From Solibacillus sp. FSL H8-0523 (GTDB taxonomy: Bacteria > Bacillota > Bacilli > Bacillales_A > Planococcaceae), in contig NZ_CP150291.1 in assembly GCF_038051985.1 (NCBI RefSeq), positions 3,100,001 to 3,164,000 of the forward strand: DNA of 64,000 nucleotides. Direction: 5' to 3'. Below the pieces are notes generated by a model, which did no database searches, was not told where the DNA came from, and worked only from the letters and a program-made list of their open reading frames with translations. Each line of letters starts with the position of its first letter. Positions within the stretch are counted from its first letter, which is position 1. The translations under genes and the position numbers were made by a program. Of this stretch, positions 10,501 through 18,781 are shown piece by piece.

Positions 10501-10625
10501 AATTTTGTATTAACCATTGCACAGCTTTTTGCCTGTTGTTGTTGTAAAAAAGGGATGAGCTCATCGATACGAATCGTACTTTTCAATAAATCGGCACTCG
10601 TCCGAATTTGTGGATAGACGGTCAC
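7551..10625 (-). CDS. dnaE: DNA polymerase III subunit alpha (DnaE)
   Basis: 1024 residues, a DnaE-type replicative polymerase that in Firmicutes extends primers on the lagging strand before PolC takes over. The N-terminal PHP domain spans about 1-270. The catalytic palm follows with TGPGRGSSASSLIAYAL (about 335) and PDIDIDF near residue 370, whose aspartates bind the catalytic metals. YQEQIMRIANVMAGF and the KKKREVLEQQRD segment are typical; the C-terminal OB fold is seen in the last 120 residues. The start is a GTG placed seven bases after GGAGGGG. The gene follows nrnA by 19 bases on the same strand, so nrnA-dnaE probably form one transcription unit ended at 7509-7540. Confidence 0.96.
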   Translation of the reverse strand: MTVYPQIRTSADLLKSTIRIDELIPFLQQQQAKSCAMVNTKLYGLLPFMFQLKKAGIHPVAGLTIELEQTEQETLPLVLYAKTNVGYKNLLKIASSIAIRPNETLPLRWLTAYAQDIAFVVLPFKNQQAWLQPEAQEVVQALKEANAANVYVGISRVNGVHPFEVQAVELAQRHQLQVIATHESLYMYEQDVFAYEVAQAIESGVKLNDRDYEQQYDSHVLTANEWHTRFSDQPNWLQAAEQLLASCQVEISLNDVYMPKFPLQQGETAEHVLQQQVHMGLQRRLQTEQLPHQYAERMHYELQVIQSMGYSDYFLIVADFMHFARDQHILTGPGRGSSASSLIAYALEITQVDPLYYDLLFERFLNPERVTLPDIDIDFIDTRRHEVIEYVAKKYGKQYVAQIITFGTLSAKAVARDVARMFNFESETLEMISKLIPNKPGITLQEAYANSENLRKWMDAEPIRHKWFQTALRLEGLPRNASTHAAGVVLSPVPLVDVVPIEQGHDDIYLTQWPMLEIEQTGLLKIDFLGLRNLTILDQIRKSIQFTHQIELQFNQIPLNDAKTFELLQRGDTVGIFQLESDGMKNALREIKPTHFLDIVAVNALYRPGPMQFIPVYASRKHKLESVVMPHPDLTPILQETYGVIVYQEQIMRIANVMAGFTIGEADLLRRAVSKKKREVLEQQRDAFVKGSLKKGYTKQVAQEVYELIVRFADYGFPKSHAVAYSIISYQMAYLKANFPVNFYAALLTNATGNSDKLMQILAEAKANGIEVLPPSINRSVRHFKVENGKIRFSLSAIKGVSQPFLQQLMQARKERQQPFDSIFDLAVTLTTAHFQRKVVEPLIKAGAFDEFGKDRATLLATIEGAQKQADFMRPGGDDLFEGAIMAFGKPKYNEMSGMPEKIKLQYEKEVLGFYLSDHPIVRMRAHFQEVNATMQTLPTLKDNAYIRIIGIVSEFRQLRTKRGELMAFVTIEDEFGSVSCTLFPKEYEQVVGKLQEDVLLYVEGFLEQRFKKAQIKVKQITIH

Positions 10626-10644
10626 CTTTCATCCCCTCCTTCAT

Positions 10645-11586
10645 TTATGCGTTTTGACAAATCTCTTTTAAATCTAGAATTACTTGTTCTACCTCGTCCC
10701 AAGAATGCGCAGTTGCACCAGACGCAAGCGGATGACCGCCGCCGTTGTACTTTTTCGCTAAGCCGTTAATGACTGGCCCTTTTGAACGTAGGCGTACACG
10801 GATTGTATCGTTTTCTTCGATAAACATCACCCATGCACGAATATTTTTTACATTGCCTAGTGAACCTACTAATAATGACGTTTCAGACGGTGTTGCATCA
10901 AATTCTTTTAACACATCCGTTGGCAATTTAATATATGCCATACCGTTTTCATCCATCATAAAATGCTGATAAATATAGCCCTGTAAATTCAGTAGCTTAC
11001 GTTCCATTTCGTACATGCCGTCAAACACTTGATTGCGATCGAAGTTGTACTGCACAAGCTGACCTGCTGTTTCAAATGTTTTTGGACTCGCACTTGGGAA
11101 TAGGAAACGACCTGTATCCCCTACAATCCCCGCAAATAACAGACGTGCTGCTGCATCAGACATAATCCAGCCCGCGTAATCCTTTGCTTCATCATATAAT
11201 TCATAAATCATTTCACTACAAGAACTTGCCGATGTTTCTACCCACAGTAAATCACCGTATGCATCATCATTTGGATGGTGGTCGATTTTAATTAAGAAAT
11301 CACCTGTCGTGTAGCGTTGATCGTCGATACGTTCTGTGTTTGCTGTATCCGTTGCAATGATTAAGGCACCTTCAAATGTCGCATCGGTAATTTCTTCAGG
11401 ATGCGCTAAAAATGACAGTGATTCATCATGTTCCCCAACGGTATACACCTTTTTTTCTGGAAAGTTGGCGCGGATTAATTCCGCTAAACCAATTTGTGAT
11501 CCGTATGCATCTGGGTCTGGACGCACGTGTCGGTGTAGAATAATTGTTTCGTATTGTTTAATTTTGTCAATAATTTGACGTTTCAT
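10645..11586 (-). CDS. nrnA: bifunctional oligoribonuclease / PAP phosphatase NrnA
   Basis: 313 residues, a DHH-DHHA1 phosphoesterase. NrnA degrades 2-5 nt RNA to mononucleotides and dephosphorylates 3'-phosphoadenosine 5'-phosphate in Firmicutes that lack Orn. Metal-binding motifs are RHVRPDPDAYGS (about 19-30), ATDTANTERID (about 81) and DHHPNDDAYG (about 102); the C-terminal DHHA1 domain ends with the substrate-binding GGGHPLASGAT (about 281-291). A GGGGG ribosome binding site precedes the ATG. It sits directly upstream of dnaE as ytqI does in B. subtilis. Confidence 0.94.
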   Translation of the reverse strand: MKRQIIDKIKQYETIILHRHVRPDPDAYGSQIGLAELIRANFPEKKVYTVGEHDESLSFLAHPEEITDATFEGALIIATDTANTERIDDQRYTTGDFLIKIDHHPNDDAYGDLLWVETSASSCSEMIYELYDEAKDYAGWIMSDAAARLLFAGIVGDTGRFLFPSASPKTFETAGQLVQYNFDRNQVFDGMYEMERKLLNLQGYIYQHFMMDENGMAYIKLPTDVLKEFDATPSETSLLVGSLGNVKNIRAWVMFIEENDTIRVRLRSKGPVINGLAKKYNGGGHPLASGATAHSWDEVEQVILDLKEICQNA

Positions 11587-11678
11587 AAAGTTTCCCCCTA
11601 AGACATCATGAATACCTATCGCAATTTCCAGAAAAAGCCGTTACAATACTTAGTAGTTTTGCGATTGGGAGGTTCATT

Positions 11679-11990
11679 ATGGTTTATTTAAATTTTTTGT
11701 TAGTAGCTTGTATTATTGCTTCACTTGTCTTTTATTTTTACTTTAAAACAAAACAGTTCCGTTCGACTTTACCGATTCGTTCGAAATGGTATAAGGCAAA
11801 GTCAGGTGTAGCACTTGCTTCATTTATCATTTCCTTTGGTTTAAATGCAACCATTCTTTACCCTGACGTAGTTGGCTATATCGTAGCGATTGTATTCTTA
11901 ATAATTGGTATCGGTGTCGGTACGAATAGCTACAAACGCATGCGTCACGAAGGGCGCTTTGTGCAAGAAGAGTATGATTTAAATAACTAA
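11679..11990 (+). CDS. ytpI: YtpI family small membrane protein
   Basis: 103 residues with three hydrophobic helices (about 3-22, 42-60 and 65-83), a basic middle loop and a charged C-terminal tail. A GGGAGG ribosome binding site lies seven bases before the ATG. It is divergent from nrnA and convergent with ytoI, the same arrangement as ytpI in B. subtilis. The function of the family is unknown. Confidence 0.85.
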   Translation: MVYLNFLLVACIIASLVFYFYFKTKQFRSTLPIRSKWYKAKSGVALASFIISFGLNATILYPDVVGYIVAIVFLIIGIGVGTNSYKRMRHEGRFVQEEYDLNN

Positions 11991-11992
11991 TG

Positions 11993-12028
11993 GTAAAGGG
12001 CCACTACAAGACGTAGCGGCCCTTTTAC
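11993..12028. terminator. bidirectional terminator between ytpI and ytoI
   Basis: Arms GTAAAGGGCC and GGCCCTTTTAC with an inner CTAC/GTAG pairing and a five-base loop. T runs on the plus strand are short but usable; it lies between two convergent genes. Confidence 0.75.
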
Positions 12029-12054
12029 GTCTGAGTTAAAATGTCTGTTTGTTC

Positions 12055-13362
12055 TTAGCGCTCTAATAGCTGGAATGTCATCATGGCTTTCCCGACTAAA
12101 ACGGTTCCATTAAATACTTCGAAATCCATTTTCACGAATTTACGAGACATATCTAAAATACGGGGTTGTACCGTTAATACGCTTTCCATTTGCACTGGTT
12201 TAATGAAATAAATATTCATATTTTCAACCACTGCCTCACCGCGTTTGCGACGTTTTAAAGCAAATGCCCCAACTTCTGATAAGAGTGTGGTAAAAGCACC
12301 ATACGAAATGGCACCAAATTGGTTGGTCATTTGAGGTGTTACCGTAAATTCAACAACGATATCCTCTTCACCTTTAACGCGCATTTCATTTTTCACTAAA
12401 TCATCAATCGTTTCACCTTGCTGTGGCTGGCGCTGTGCAAGTTGAATTGCCTTTAACACGTCCTGACGACTAATAACACCACGTAAAGCCCCGTCTTCAT
12501 CGATTACTGGAAGAAGATCAATTCCTTCCCAAATCATACGGTGACCTGCTGTTGCGACACTCGTCTTCATTGACGCCGCGATTGGGTTTTTCGTCATTAC
12601 TTTGTCGATTGGCTCATACTCGTCTTTTCCGATTACGTCTTTACTCGTAATAACCCCGACTAGCTTATTTTGTACTGTAACAACGGGGAATGCCCCGTGT
12701 GATGTACGTAAATTTTGTTTATGGAAATCTGCAATCGTATCGGTATTTTTTAATACCGCTGTATCTTCAATTGGTACATACACATCTTCAATTAATAAAA
12801 TGTCTTTTTTAATTAATTGGTCATAAATGGCACGGTTAATCATCGTCGCTACCGTAAATGTATCGTAGCTTGTTGAAATAATCGGTAAATCTAACTCATC
12901 TGCTAACGTCTTATTTGCATCTGTCGTATCGAAACCACCTGTAATTAATACAGCTGCGCCTGTTTTTAGTGCATATTCATGCGCTTGCGTACGGTTTCCG
13001 ACAATCAGTAAACTCCCTGCATCCGTATAGCGCATCATATCTTCAAGCTTCATCGCACCGATAACGAATTTCGTTAACGTTTTATGTAAGCCTGTCTTTC
13101 CACCTAAAACTTGGCCATCAATAATATTCACAATCTCCGCAAATGTTAAACGCTCAATGTTTTCTTTCTTTTTCTTCTCAATACGAATTGTACCGACACG
13201 TTCAATCGAGCTTACTAAACGGCGATTTTCTGCTTCCTTAATCGCACGGTAAGCTGTTCCTTCACTCACTTGCATTTCTTTTGCAATTTGACGAACAGAA
13301 ATTTTGTCTCCGACCGGTAGTGATTCGATATATTGTAAAATCTTCTCGTGTTTTGTTGACAA
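12055..13362 (-). CDS. ytoI: YtoI: HTH, DRTGG, CBS-pair and hotdog domain regulator
   Basis: 435 residues with a four-part architecture: an N-terminal winged-helix region (about 1-65, VRQIAKEMQVSEGTAYRAIK), a DRTGG domain (about 75-180), two CBS domains (about 190-310, with AAFPVV-type and DLLPVIDEDGALRGVISRQD segments) and a C-terminal thioesterase-like hotdog fold (about 320-435, ending GKAMMTFQLLER). CBS pairs usually bind adenine nucleotides, so the protein may couple a nucleotide and an acyl-type signal to transcription, but its targets are unknown. The start is TTG, preceded by AGGTGA at about six bases. Order next to ytpI and nrnA matches B. subtilis. Confidence 0.9.
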   Translation of the reverse strand: MSTKHEKILQYIESLPVGDKISVRQIAKEMQVSEGTAYRAIKEAENRRLVSSIERVGTIRIEKKKKENIERLTFAEIVNIIDGQVLGGKTGLHKTLTKFVIGAMKLEDMMRYTDAGSLLIVGNRTQAHEYALKTGAAVLITGGFDTTDANKTLADELDLPIISTSYDTFTVATMINRAIYDQLIKKDILLIEDVYVPIEDTAVLKNTDTIADFHKQNLRTSHGAFPVVTVQNKLVGVITSKDVIGKDEYEPIDKVMTKNPIAASMKTSVATAGHRMIWEGIDLLPVIDEDGALRGVISRQDVLKAIQLAQRQPQQGETIDDLVKNEMRVKGEEDIVVEFTVTPQMTNQFGAISYGAFTTLLSEVGAFALKRRKRGEAVVENMNIYFIKPVQMESVLTVQPRILDMSRKFVKMDFEVFNGTVLVGKAMMTFQLLER

Positions 13363-13495
13363 TTACATCACCTATTTCTCTTCATTCATTTCTGTCCTTA
13401 GTGTAACACATTTAATCATCGCAATTACACCATTTTCACTAGTACAGTTCTGAATTATTTCAGCAATTGATTAAAAATTAGTAATACACAAACAG

Positions 13496-13540
13496 AAAAA
13501 ACTGCCCTAGTAAGGACAAACTTACAGGACAGTTTTAAAA
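13496..13540 (-). terminator. terminator of ytkL
   Basis: On the minus strand AAAACTGTCCTGTAAG pairs imperfectly with CTTACTAGGGCAGTTTT and is followed by TTTTTTCTG. Confidence 0.8.
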
Positions 13541-13542
13541 GA

Positions 13543-14223
13543 TTAGAACTTCACCGACTCACCGGCAGTTAAAATCTGTACTTCTGCGTCTTCTACTAAT
13601 TTTGCAAATTCGTTCGGATCTTGTTCGATTGGTGGGAATGTATTGTAGTGAATAGGCACAACAATTTTTGGCTTTAACAATGAAACCGCATAGGCAGCAT
13701 CATCTGGCCCCATTGTAAAATTATCACCGATTGGTAAAAATGCGACATCAATTGGGTGGCGCTTCCCGATGAGCTCCATATCACCAAACAGCGCTGTATC
13801 ACCCGCATGGTAAATGGTTTTTCCTTCTGCTGTAAATAAAATCCCCGCCGGCATCCCCATATAAATTATTTCGTTGTTTTCTGTTACATAGGATGAGCCA
13901 TGAAATGCTTGCGTGAATTTCACCTTGCCAAATTCAAATTGACACGCCCCGCCAATATGCATATTGTGCACTTTGCAGCCTTGCCAACCTAAATAATTCG
14001 CCAATTCATTTGGGGCGACAACAAGCGCACCGCTTTTCTTTGCAAGTTCTACTGTATCTCCTACGTGATCATTATGACCATGCGTCAATAAAATGACATC
14101 TGGATTTTCATTTTCTACTTGTAAATCCGTTTGTCCATTCCCATTAATAAATGGGTCAATTAAAATCGTTGTACCGTTCGTTTTGATTTTTACGACGGAA
14201 TGTCCATGATAAGAAATTTGCAT
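13543..14223 (-). CDS. ytkL: metallo-beta-lactamase superfamily hydrolase YtkL (UPF0173)
   Basis: 226 residues, typical for UPF0173. The metal-binding motif [11 protein letters not shown] lies at about 46-56, with further ligands in FHGSS (about 104), [11 protein letters not shown] (about 136-146) and PIHYNTFP near residue 192. The physiological substrate is not established. A strong AGGAGG ribosome binding site lies seven bases before the ATG. It is divergent from the M24 peptidase gene and has its own terminator. Confidence 0.92.
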   Translation of the reverse strand: MQISYHGHSVVKIKTNGTTILIDPFINGNGQTDLQVENENPDVILLTHGHNDHVGDTVELAKKSGALVVAPNELANYLGWQGCKVHNMHIGGACQFEFGKVKFTQAFHGSSYVTENNEIIYMGMPAGILFTAEGKTIYHAGDTALFGDMELIGKRHPIDVAFLPIGDNFTMGPDDAAYAVSLLKPKIVVPIHYNTFPPIEQDPNEFAKLVEDAEVQILTAGESVKF

Positions 14224-14350
14224 AACATACCTCCTAAAAAATTGAGTCCCCCTTTTATTCGTTATTTCTGCACAATTCTCCTTTTTTTGATATGCTTAAT
14301 AAGCAAAATTCAATTTATGATTTTTTTACAAAATCAAAGGAGTCTTTACT

Positions 14351-15439
14351 ATGTCAAAACTTAATGAATTACAAGCTTATTTAATGGAGCACCAAATCGA
14401 TGCGGCGTTTATTACAACACCGGATAATGTGTTTTATTTCTCAGGTTTTAGTAGCGACCCACACGAACGTTTACTAGGTATTATGGTCTTTAAGGATGCT
14501 GCACCATTTTTAATTTGTCCGAAAATGGAAATGCCTGACGTTGTGGCTGCTGGCTGGACACATGAGGTTGTAGGTCATGAAGATACAGAAAACGCATGGG
14601 ATGTTGTAGCAAAAACAGTGGCAACACGTGAAACTGCATTTACATTACTTGCGATTGAAAAATCTCACCTAACAGTAGAGCGCTTTGAAGCCATTCAAGA
14701 ACGCTATGAAAACTTAACATTCAAAGGCATTGACGATAAAGTAAACGCGATGCGTATTTGCAAAGATGAAAAAGAATTAGTAAAAATGCGTAAAGCGGCG
14801 GAGCTTGCAGACTATGCGATTCAAGTAGGCTGTGATGCAATTACTGAAGGCAAAACAGAAATGGAAGTCTTAAATGAAGTCGAATCAGCTATTAAAGCAA
14901 AAGGCTATGCAATGAGCTTTGATACGATGGTTTTAGCTGGCGAAAAAGCCGCTTCCCCTCACGGTACACCGGGTGACCGTAAAATCCAAAAAGGCGACCT
15001 GATTTTATTCGACCTTGGCGTAATTTACGAGGGCTACTGCTCTGACATCACGCGTACAGTAGCATTTGGTCAACCAGGCGAAGAACAAATGAAAATTTAC
15101 AACACGGTTCGTGCAGCAAACGAAAACGCAATTGCCGCAGTAAAACCGGGCGTTCGCGCAATGGACTTAGATAAAATTGCACGTGACACGATTACAGAGG
15201 CTGGCTACGGTGAGTACTTCACACACCGTTTAGGTCACGGCCTTGGGATATCGGTCCATGAATTCCCTTCAATTAACGGGGCGAACGATTTCGTATTAAA
15301 TGAAGGGGCAGTGTTCACAATCGAACCAGGCGTTTATAAAACAAACGTTGCCGGTGTTCGTATTGAAGATGACGTTGTCGTAACAAAGGACGGCGTTGAA
15401 GTATTAACGAAGTTCACGAAAGAATTAGTCATTCTTTAA
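14351..15439 (+). CDS. M24 family Xaa-Pro peptidase
   Basis: 362 residues: an N-terminal creatinase-like domain (about 1-125) and a C-terminal pita-bread metallopeptidase domain. The five metal ligands are visible: the two aspartates in ILFDLGVIYEGYCSDITR (about 218-235), the histidine in HRLGHGLGISVHEFP (about 294-308), the glutamate in TIEPGVY (about 328-334) and the one in GVRIEDDVVV (about 340-349). Such enzymes cleave dipeptides or N-terminal residues next to proline in the cytosol. B. subtilis YkvY and YqhT are relatives; this could be annotated PepQ-like. AAAGGAG lies seven bases before the ATG. Confidence 0.92.
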   Translation: MSKLNELQAYLMEHQIDAAFITTPDNVFYFSGFSSDPHERLLGIMVFKDAAPFLICPKMEMPDVVAAGWTHEVVGHEDTENAWDVVAKTVATRETAFTLLAIEKSHLTVERFEAIQERYENLTFKGIDDKVNAMRICKDEKELVKMRKAAELADYAIQVGCDAITEGKTEMEVLNEVESAIKAKGYAMSFDTMVLAGEKAASPHGTPGDRKIQKGDLILFDLGVIYEGYCSDITRTVAFGQPGEEQMKIYNTVRAANENAIAAVKPGVRAMDLDKIARDTITEAGYGEYFTHRLGHGLGISVHEFPSINGANDFVLNEGAVFTIEPGVYKTNVAGVRIEDDVVVTKDGVEVLTKFTKELVIL

Positions 15440-15450
15440 TTTAACTAGGG

Positions 15451-15487
15451 GGCAATCAGCAACATTTTGTTGTTGGTTGTCTTTTTT
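15451..15487 (+). terminator. terminator of the M24 peptidase gene
   Basis: GGCAATCAGCAACA pairs with TTGTTGGTTGTC (several G-U pairs) and is followed by TTTTTTA. Confidence 0.78.
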
Positions 15488-15497
15488 ATTTGGGACC

Positions 15498-15562
15498 GTT
15501 CTGCTACGCTACGGGGAGAGTACGTTGAATGATGATTTTAGCCCCAAGTCCGTTGTACTGCG
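15498..15562 (+). repeat. intergenic repeat, family 2, copy 2
   Basis: Begins GTTCTGCTACG and ends AGTCCGTTGTACTGCG, both identical to the copy on the minus strand at 1748-1810, with overall length 65 against 63 bases. The middle is diverged. Confidence 0.6.
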
Positions 15563-15629
15563 TTCCGAGGCATATCGAAATTAGTAGAAAAACTAGTTGA
15601 ATAAAACGTGAAATTTATGCGTAACCTAT

Positions 15630-15673
15630 AACGAGTAATTGACTAGCAGTAAGCAGTTAATTACTCGTTTTTT
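15630..15673 (+). terminator. orphan rho-independent terminator
   Basis: AACGAGTAATTGACT pairs with AGTTAATTACTCGTT across a ten-base loop, followed by TTTTTTT. It lies about 150 bases past the peptidase terminator and 120 before the SH3 gene, so it may end a short untranslated RNA or act as a backup. Confidence 0.7.
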
Positions 15674-15790
15674 TCGTTTGCTAATAGCTAAATTATATCG
15701 AAAATGATTTTTTTACAATATTTAACTAGTTTTTAATAGTAAGAAATAAGGAATAGAATACTAATTATCTTTGAAAGGAAGTGGTGTATC

Positions 15791-16558
15791 ATGAAAAAAT
15801 GGTCAATCATCACCATCGTTGTGTTATTTTTCTCAATTGTACCTATTAGTCAAATGGTGCAACATACAGAAGCGGCCACAACACAATTTGTCGTTGCAAA
15901 AAATGAGATCCTTTTACGTGATGCACCTAAAATAAATGCAAAAACAATCACAAAAATTAAGAGTACGTCAAAAGTTATTGTTCATTCAAAAAAAGGGGAA
16001 TGGGCATTCATTGAATATAATGGTAAAGAAGGATACATTTACGCCTCTACATTAACGAAGAAAAACCCAAATGCATTTGCTTCACCACCAGTTGTCACAA
16101 AAGGATTAATGCCAAAAGCGAACCGTAGTTACACGTATGAACCATCATTTGAAGGACCCGAAAAAGTAACATACAAAGCGTCAAATAATCCATCAATTGA
16201 AAATTCAATTGAACTGTTAGAATCTGACTATATGGGCTACACCTATATTGAAAGGGAGAACACACTGGAATTAGGTGTTGCGTATTCCGATGTCTTTTTC
16301 TTCTCTCTTAGCTATCCGATGAAAGAAAAAGGAACAATCATCGATACAGATTACGGTTTTGACGGCATCAATACGACAACAAAAGTAGCAGTTGAAAGTA
16401 CTTCTGCTACTGTGAAAACAAAGGCCGGTACATTTAAAAATGTTGTCATTTTAACCTATCCAAATGGTACTAAACTTTATTTAGCTAAGGATTACGGAAT
16501 TATCCGTATTACTGATTTTGACGGCACGATTACAACGGAGTTAATTGCAGTAAAATAA
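15791..16558 (+). CDS. exported SH3-domain protein
   Basis: 255 residues. A signal peptide is clear: basic MKKW, a hydrophobic stretch of about 16 residues and a probable cleavage after TEAA (about residue 29). An SH3b-type domain follows (about 30-90, with LLRDAPKINAKTI and GYIYASTL), as in cell-wall-targeting modules. The remaining 160 residues are beta-rich and unrecognised. The protein is probably secreted or wall-associated; no catalytic domain is visible. GAAAGGAAG precedes the ATG. It stands alone between terminators on both sides. Confidence 0.82.
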   Translation: MKKWSIITIVVLFFSIVPISQMVQHTEAATTQFVVAKNEILLRDAPKINAKTITKIKSTSKVIVHSKKGEWAFIEYNGKEGYIYASTLTKKNPNAFASPPVVTKGLMPKANRSYTYEPSFEGPEKVTYKASNNPSIENSIELLESDYMGYTYIERENTLELGVAYSDVFFFSLSYPMKEKGTIIDTDYGFDGINTTTKVAVESTSATVKTKAGTFKNVVILTYPNGTKLYLAKDYGIIRITDFDGTITTELIAVK

Positions 16559-16560
16559 AA

Positions 16561-16604
16561 AAAACCACCACACTTTCTCTACTTAAAGAAAGCGTGGCGG
16601 TTTT
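16561..16604. terminator. bidirectional terminator between SH3 gene and ald
   Basis: AAAACCACCACACTTTC pairs with GAAAGCGTGGCGGTTTT across a ten-base loop; T runs occur on both strands. Confidence 0.85.
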
Positions 16605-16609
16605 TTAAT

Positions 16610-17746
16610 TTATTGACTTAATCCTGTTAATACACCTAATACATCATCCACTACTACATATGGTAAGCCTTGCGCGTCTGCTACTGCACGGTATACGACT
16701 TTCCCATCAATTGTATTTACACCGCGCTTTAATGCTTCGTTATCTAAACACGCACGAATGTAGCCTTTATTCGCAATTTGTAATGCGTATGGTACTGTGT
16801 TGTTTGTTAACGCAATCGTTGATGTACGAGGTACGGCTCCAGGCATATTTGCTACTGTATAATGTACTACCCCGTGCTTCAGGAATGTCGGGTTGTCATG
16901 TGTTGTTACAATTTCAGATGTCGCGAAACAACCACCTTGGTCAATCGCAATATCTACAACTACTGAACCTGGAGACATCGCTTCGATCATTTCCTCTGTA
17001 ACTAGTTTTGGTGCTTTTGCGCCTGGAATTAATACAGAACCGATTACTAAGTCAGCTGAACGCACCGCATCCGCAATATTATATGGGTTCGAAATTAATG
17101 TTTGCACATCGCGACCAAAAATATCATCTAATTGACGTAGACGCTCTGGGCTTAAATCGATGATCGTCACATCCGCGCCCATACCTACTGCGACCTTAGC
17201 AGCGTTCGTTCCTGCGATACCCCCGCCGATTACCGTTACTTTTGCGCGCTGTACACCTGATACACCACCTAATAAAATTCCCTTACCCCCTGGTAATTTT
17301 TCTAAGTAATGTGCACCAATCTGAGTAGCCATACGCCCTGCTACTTCGCTCATTGGCGTCAGTAATGGTAGTGAACCGTTTGGTAATTGTACCGTTTCAT
17401 ATGCAATGGCAATCACTTTATTTTCAAGTAACGCCTTTGTTAATTCTGGTTCTGGCGCTAAATGTAAGTATGTGAATAAAATTAATCCTTCGTGGAAATA
17501 TTGGTATTCACTTGCTACTGGCTCTTTTACCTTTAATACCATTTCGGCATCCCATGCTTCGGCTGCCGTATCTACAATATGTGCCCCTACTAATAAATAA
17601 TCATTATCTGTAAATGAAGAGCCTAAACCCGCGCCTGTTTCGATAAACACTTCATGACCATTTGCTATTAGTGATAACACTCCTGGTGGTGTCATAGCTA
17701 CACGGTTTTCATTGTTTTTAATTTCTTTTGGTACCCCGATTTTCAT
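16610..17746 (-). CDS. ald: alanine dehydrogenase
   Basis: 378 residues, the standard length. Ald interconverts L-alanine and pyruvate plus ammonia with NAD. The N-terminal signature [20 protein letters not shown] (1-20) includes the substrate-binding arginine; K74-region and H95-type residues fall in [10 protein letters not shown] and [10 protein letters not shown]. The NAD-binding Rossmann fold has [15 protein letters not shown] (about 172-186) followed by an acidic residue in [15 protein letters not shown] lies eight bases before the ATG. In B. subtilis ald is needed for growth on alanine and for normal sporulation. No adeR-like regulator is adjacent here. Confidence 0.96.
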   Translation of the reverse strand: MKIGVPKEIKNNENRVAMTPPGVLSLIANGHEVFIETGAGLGSSFTDNDYLLVGAHIVDTAAEAWDAEMVLKVKEPVASEYQYFHEGLILFTYLHLAPEPELTKALLENKVIAIAYETVQLPNGSLPLLTPMSEVAGRMATQIGAHYLEKLPGGKGILLGGVSGVQRAKVTVIGGGIAGTNAAKVAVGMGADVTIIDLSPERLRQLDDIFGRDVQTLISNPYNIADAVRSADLVIGSVLIPGAKAPKLVTEEMIEAMSPGSVVVDIAIDQGGCFATSEIVTTHDNPTFLKHGVVHYTVANMPGAVPRTSTIALTNNTVPYALQIANKGYIRACLDNEALKRGVNTIDGKVVYRAVADAQGLPYVVVDDVLGVLTGLSQ

Positions 17747-18073
17747 GTGAAATCCTCCTTTGTGAATTATATAATGTACTAATTCAAATCCATTCTACCA
17801 ACTTTATTCAAAAAATAGTAGATAAATTTTTAATATATAATATTTTCAGAAAAAAGGTGTTTTTATATTGTTTTTATTTTTTAAAAAACTTTACTTACAT
17901 AGCCATGAAAAATATTTTATAATAGTATTGCAACAATATTTTTACTTTTCTGAAGAAATATTATACATATGCGATAGGAAATAATTGAATTTTTCACATT
18001 TTTTTACGTAAAGTGTTTCCAATCGAAAAACATTTGCTATAATAAAGCTATAGAAAACTAGGAGGTAATGGAA
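17747..18073. other. AT-rich divergent intergenic region, ald / stress protein
   Basis: About 325 very AT-rich bases between the divergent ald and universal stress protein genes. Apart from the ald ribosome binding site and the promoter at 18016-18043 nothing specific was recognised. Confidence 0.6.
18016..18043 (+). promoter_or_regulatory. candidate sigma-A promoter of the stress protein gene
   Basis: TTTCCA, 16-base spacer and a perfect TATAAT at 18038-18043, 30 bases before the start codon. Confidence 0.5.
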
Positions 18074-18520
18074 ATGGCTAATCATTATAAAAGCATTGTA
18101 GTCGCAGTAGACGGTTCGAAAGAAGCAGAATACGCATTCCGTAAATCAATTGACGTTGCAAAACGTAACGACGGTGCGACAATTAACTTAGTAAACGTAA
18201 TTGATACACGTTCATTCGCTGCAATCGAAGCATACGATCGTTCTATCGCTGAGCGTGCACAACAACACTCAGAAGAATTATTAAATGGTTACAAAAAACA
18301 AGCAGAAGAAGCGGGCGTTGCTAACGTAAACTTAGTAATCGAGTACGGTTCTCCTAAAAACATCATCACTAAAGAGCTTTCTAATGTTGTAGAAGCTGAC
18401 TTAATCATCTGTGGTGCTACTGGTTTAAACGCTGTTGAACGTTTCTTAATCGGTTCTGTATCAGAAGCGATCGTACGTTCAGCGAAATGTGACGTATTAG
18501 TCATCCGTACGCCTGAGTGA
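18074..18520 (+). CDS. universal stress protein UspA family
   Basis: 148 residues, one Usp domain. The N-terminal strand IVVAVDGSKEAEYAF (about 8-22) and the C-terminal nucleotide loop GATGLNAVERFLIGSVSEAIV (about 114 onwards, pattern GxxG-x9-GS) indicate an ATP-binding member. The open frame has an ATG six bases earlier, but that is only two bases from AGGAGG; the ATG at 18074 has the normal eight-base spacing. The codon use is strongly biased to the most common codons, consistent with high expression. A second Usp gene lies at 48562. Confidence 0.93.
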   Translation: MANHYKSIVVAVDGSKEAEYAFRKSIDVAKRNDGATINLVNVIDTRSFAAIEAYDRSIAERAQQHSEELLNGYKKQAEEAGVANVNLVIEYGSPKNIITKELSNVVEADLIICGATGLNAVERFLIGSVSEAIVRSAKCDVLVIRTPE

Positions 18521-18540
18521 TTTTACCTTAACTGGAAATG

Positions 18541-18580
18541 AAAACGCCATCATCCTTTAATTTGGATGATGGCGTTTTTT
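18541..18580 (+). terminator. terminator of the stress protein gene
   Basis: AAAACGCCATCATCC pairs with GGATGATGGCGTTTT across an eight-base loop, followed by TTTTTTAATT. Confidence 0.92.
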
Positions 18581-18585
18581 AATTA

Positions 18586-18726
18586 TTTTTTGCCTGTGAC
18601 GGTGGCAAAAAAAAATGGATTTTCCGCGCGGTGCTCCTGTCGCTCTGCTTTCGTCGCAGAATTTAAAGTCAGTCCATAAGGAACTGACTTTAAATTTGCT
18701 GTCATGCCGTAGCCCGCCAATAAATA
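18586..18726 (-). repeat. dispersed structured intergenic repeat, family 1, short copy
   Basis: Read on the minus strand: GGCGGGCTACGGCATGACAGC, a perfect 14-bp hairpin (arms AATTTAAAGTCAGT/ACTGACTTTAAATT at 18660-18673 and 18683-18696), then GCGACGAAAGC, AGCGACAGGAGCACCGCGCGG, AAAATCCA and a terminal hairpin with loop ACCGTCACA closed by GCC/GGC and a T/A stem (18586-18612). It starts six bases past the terminator of the stress protein gene and lies between convergent genes. Confidence 0.7.
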
Positions 18727-18781
18727 TGCAATACTTTATACGGAAATTTCCTACATATGATTAAATTTCATTTATTGATTA

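Larger units (their letters stand above)
15440..15790. other. intergenic region with two terminators and a family 2 repeat
   Basis: 350 bases without a gene. It holds the terminator of the M24 peptidase gene, a family 2 repeat copy at 15498-15562, a second strong terminator at 15630-15673 that is not needed by any annotated gene, and the upstream region of the SH3-domain gene. Confidence 0.8.
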
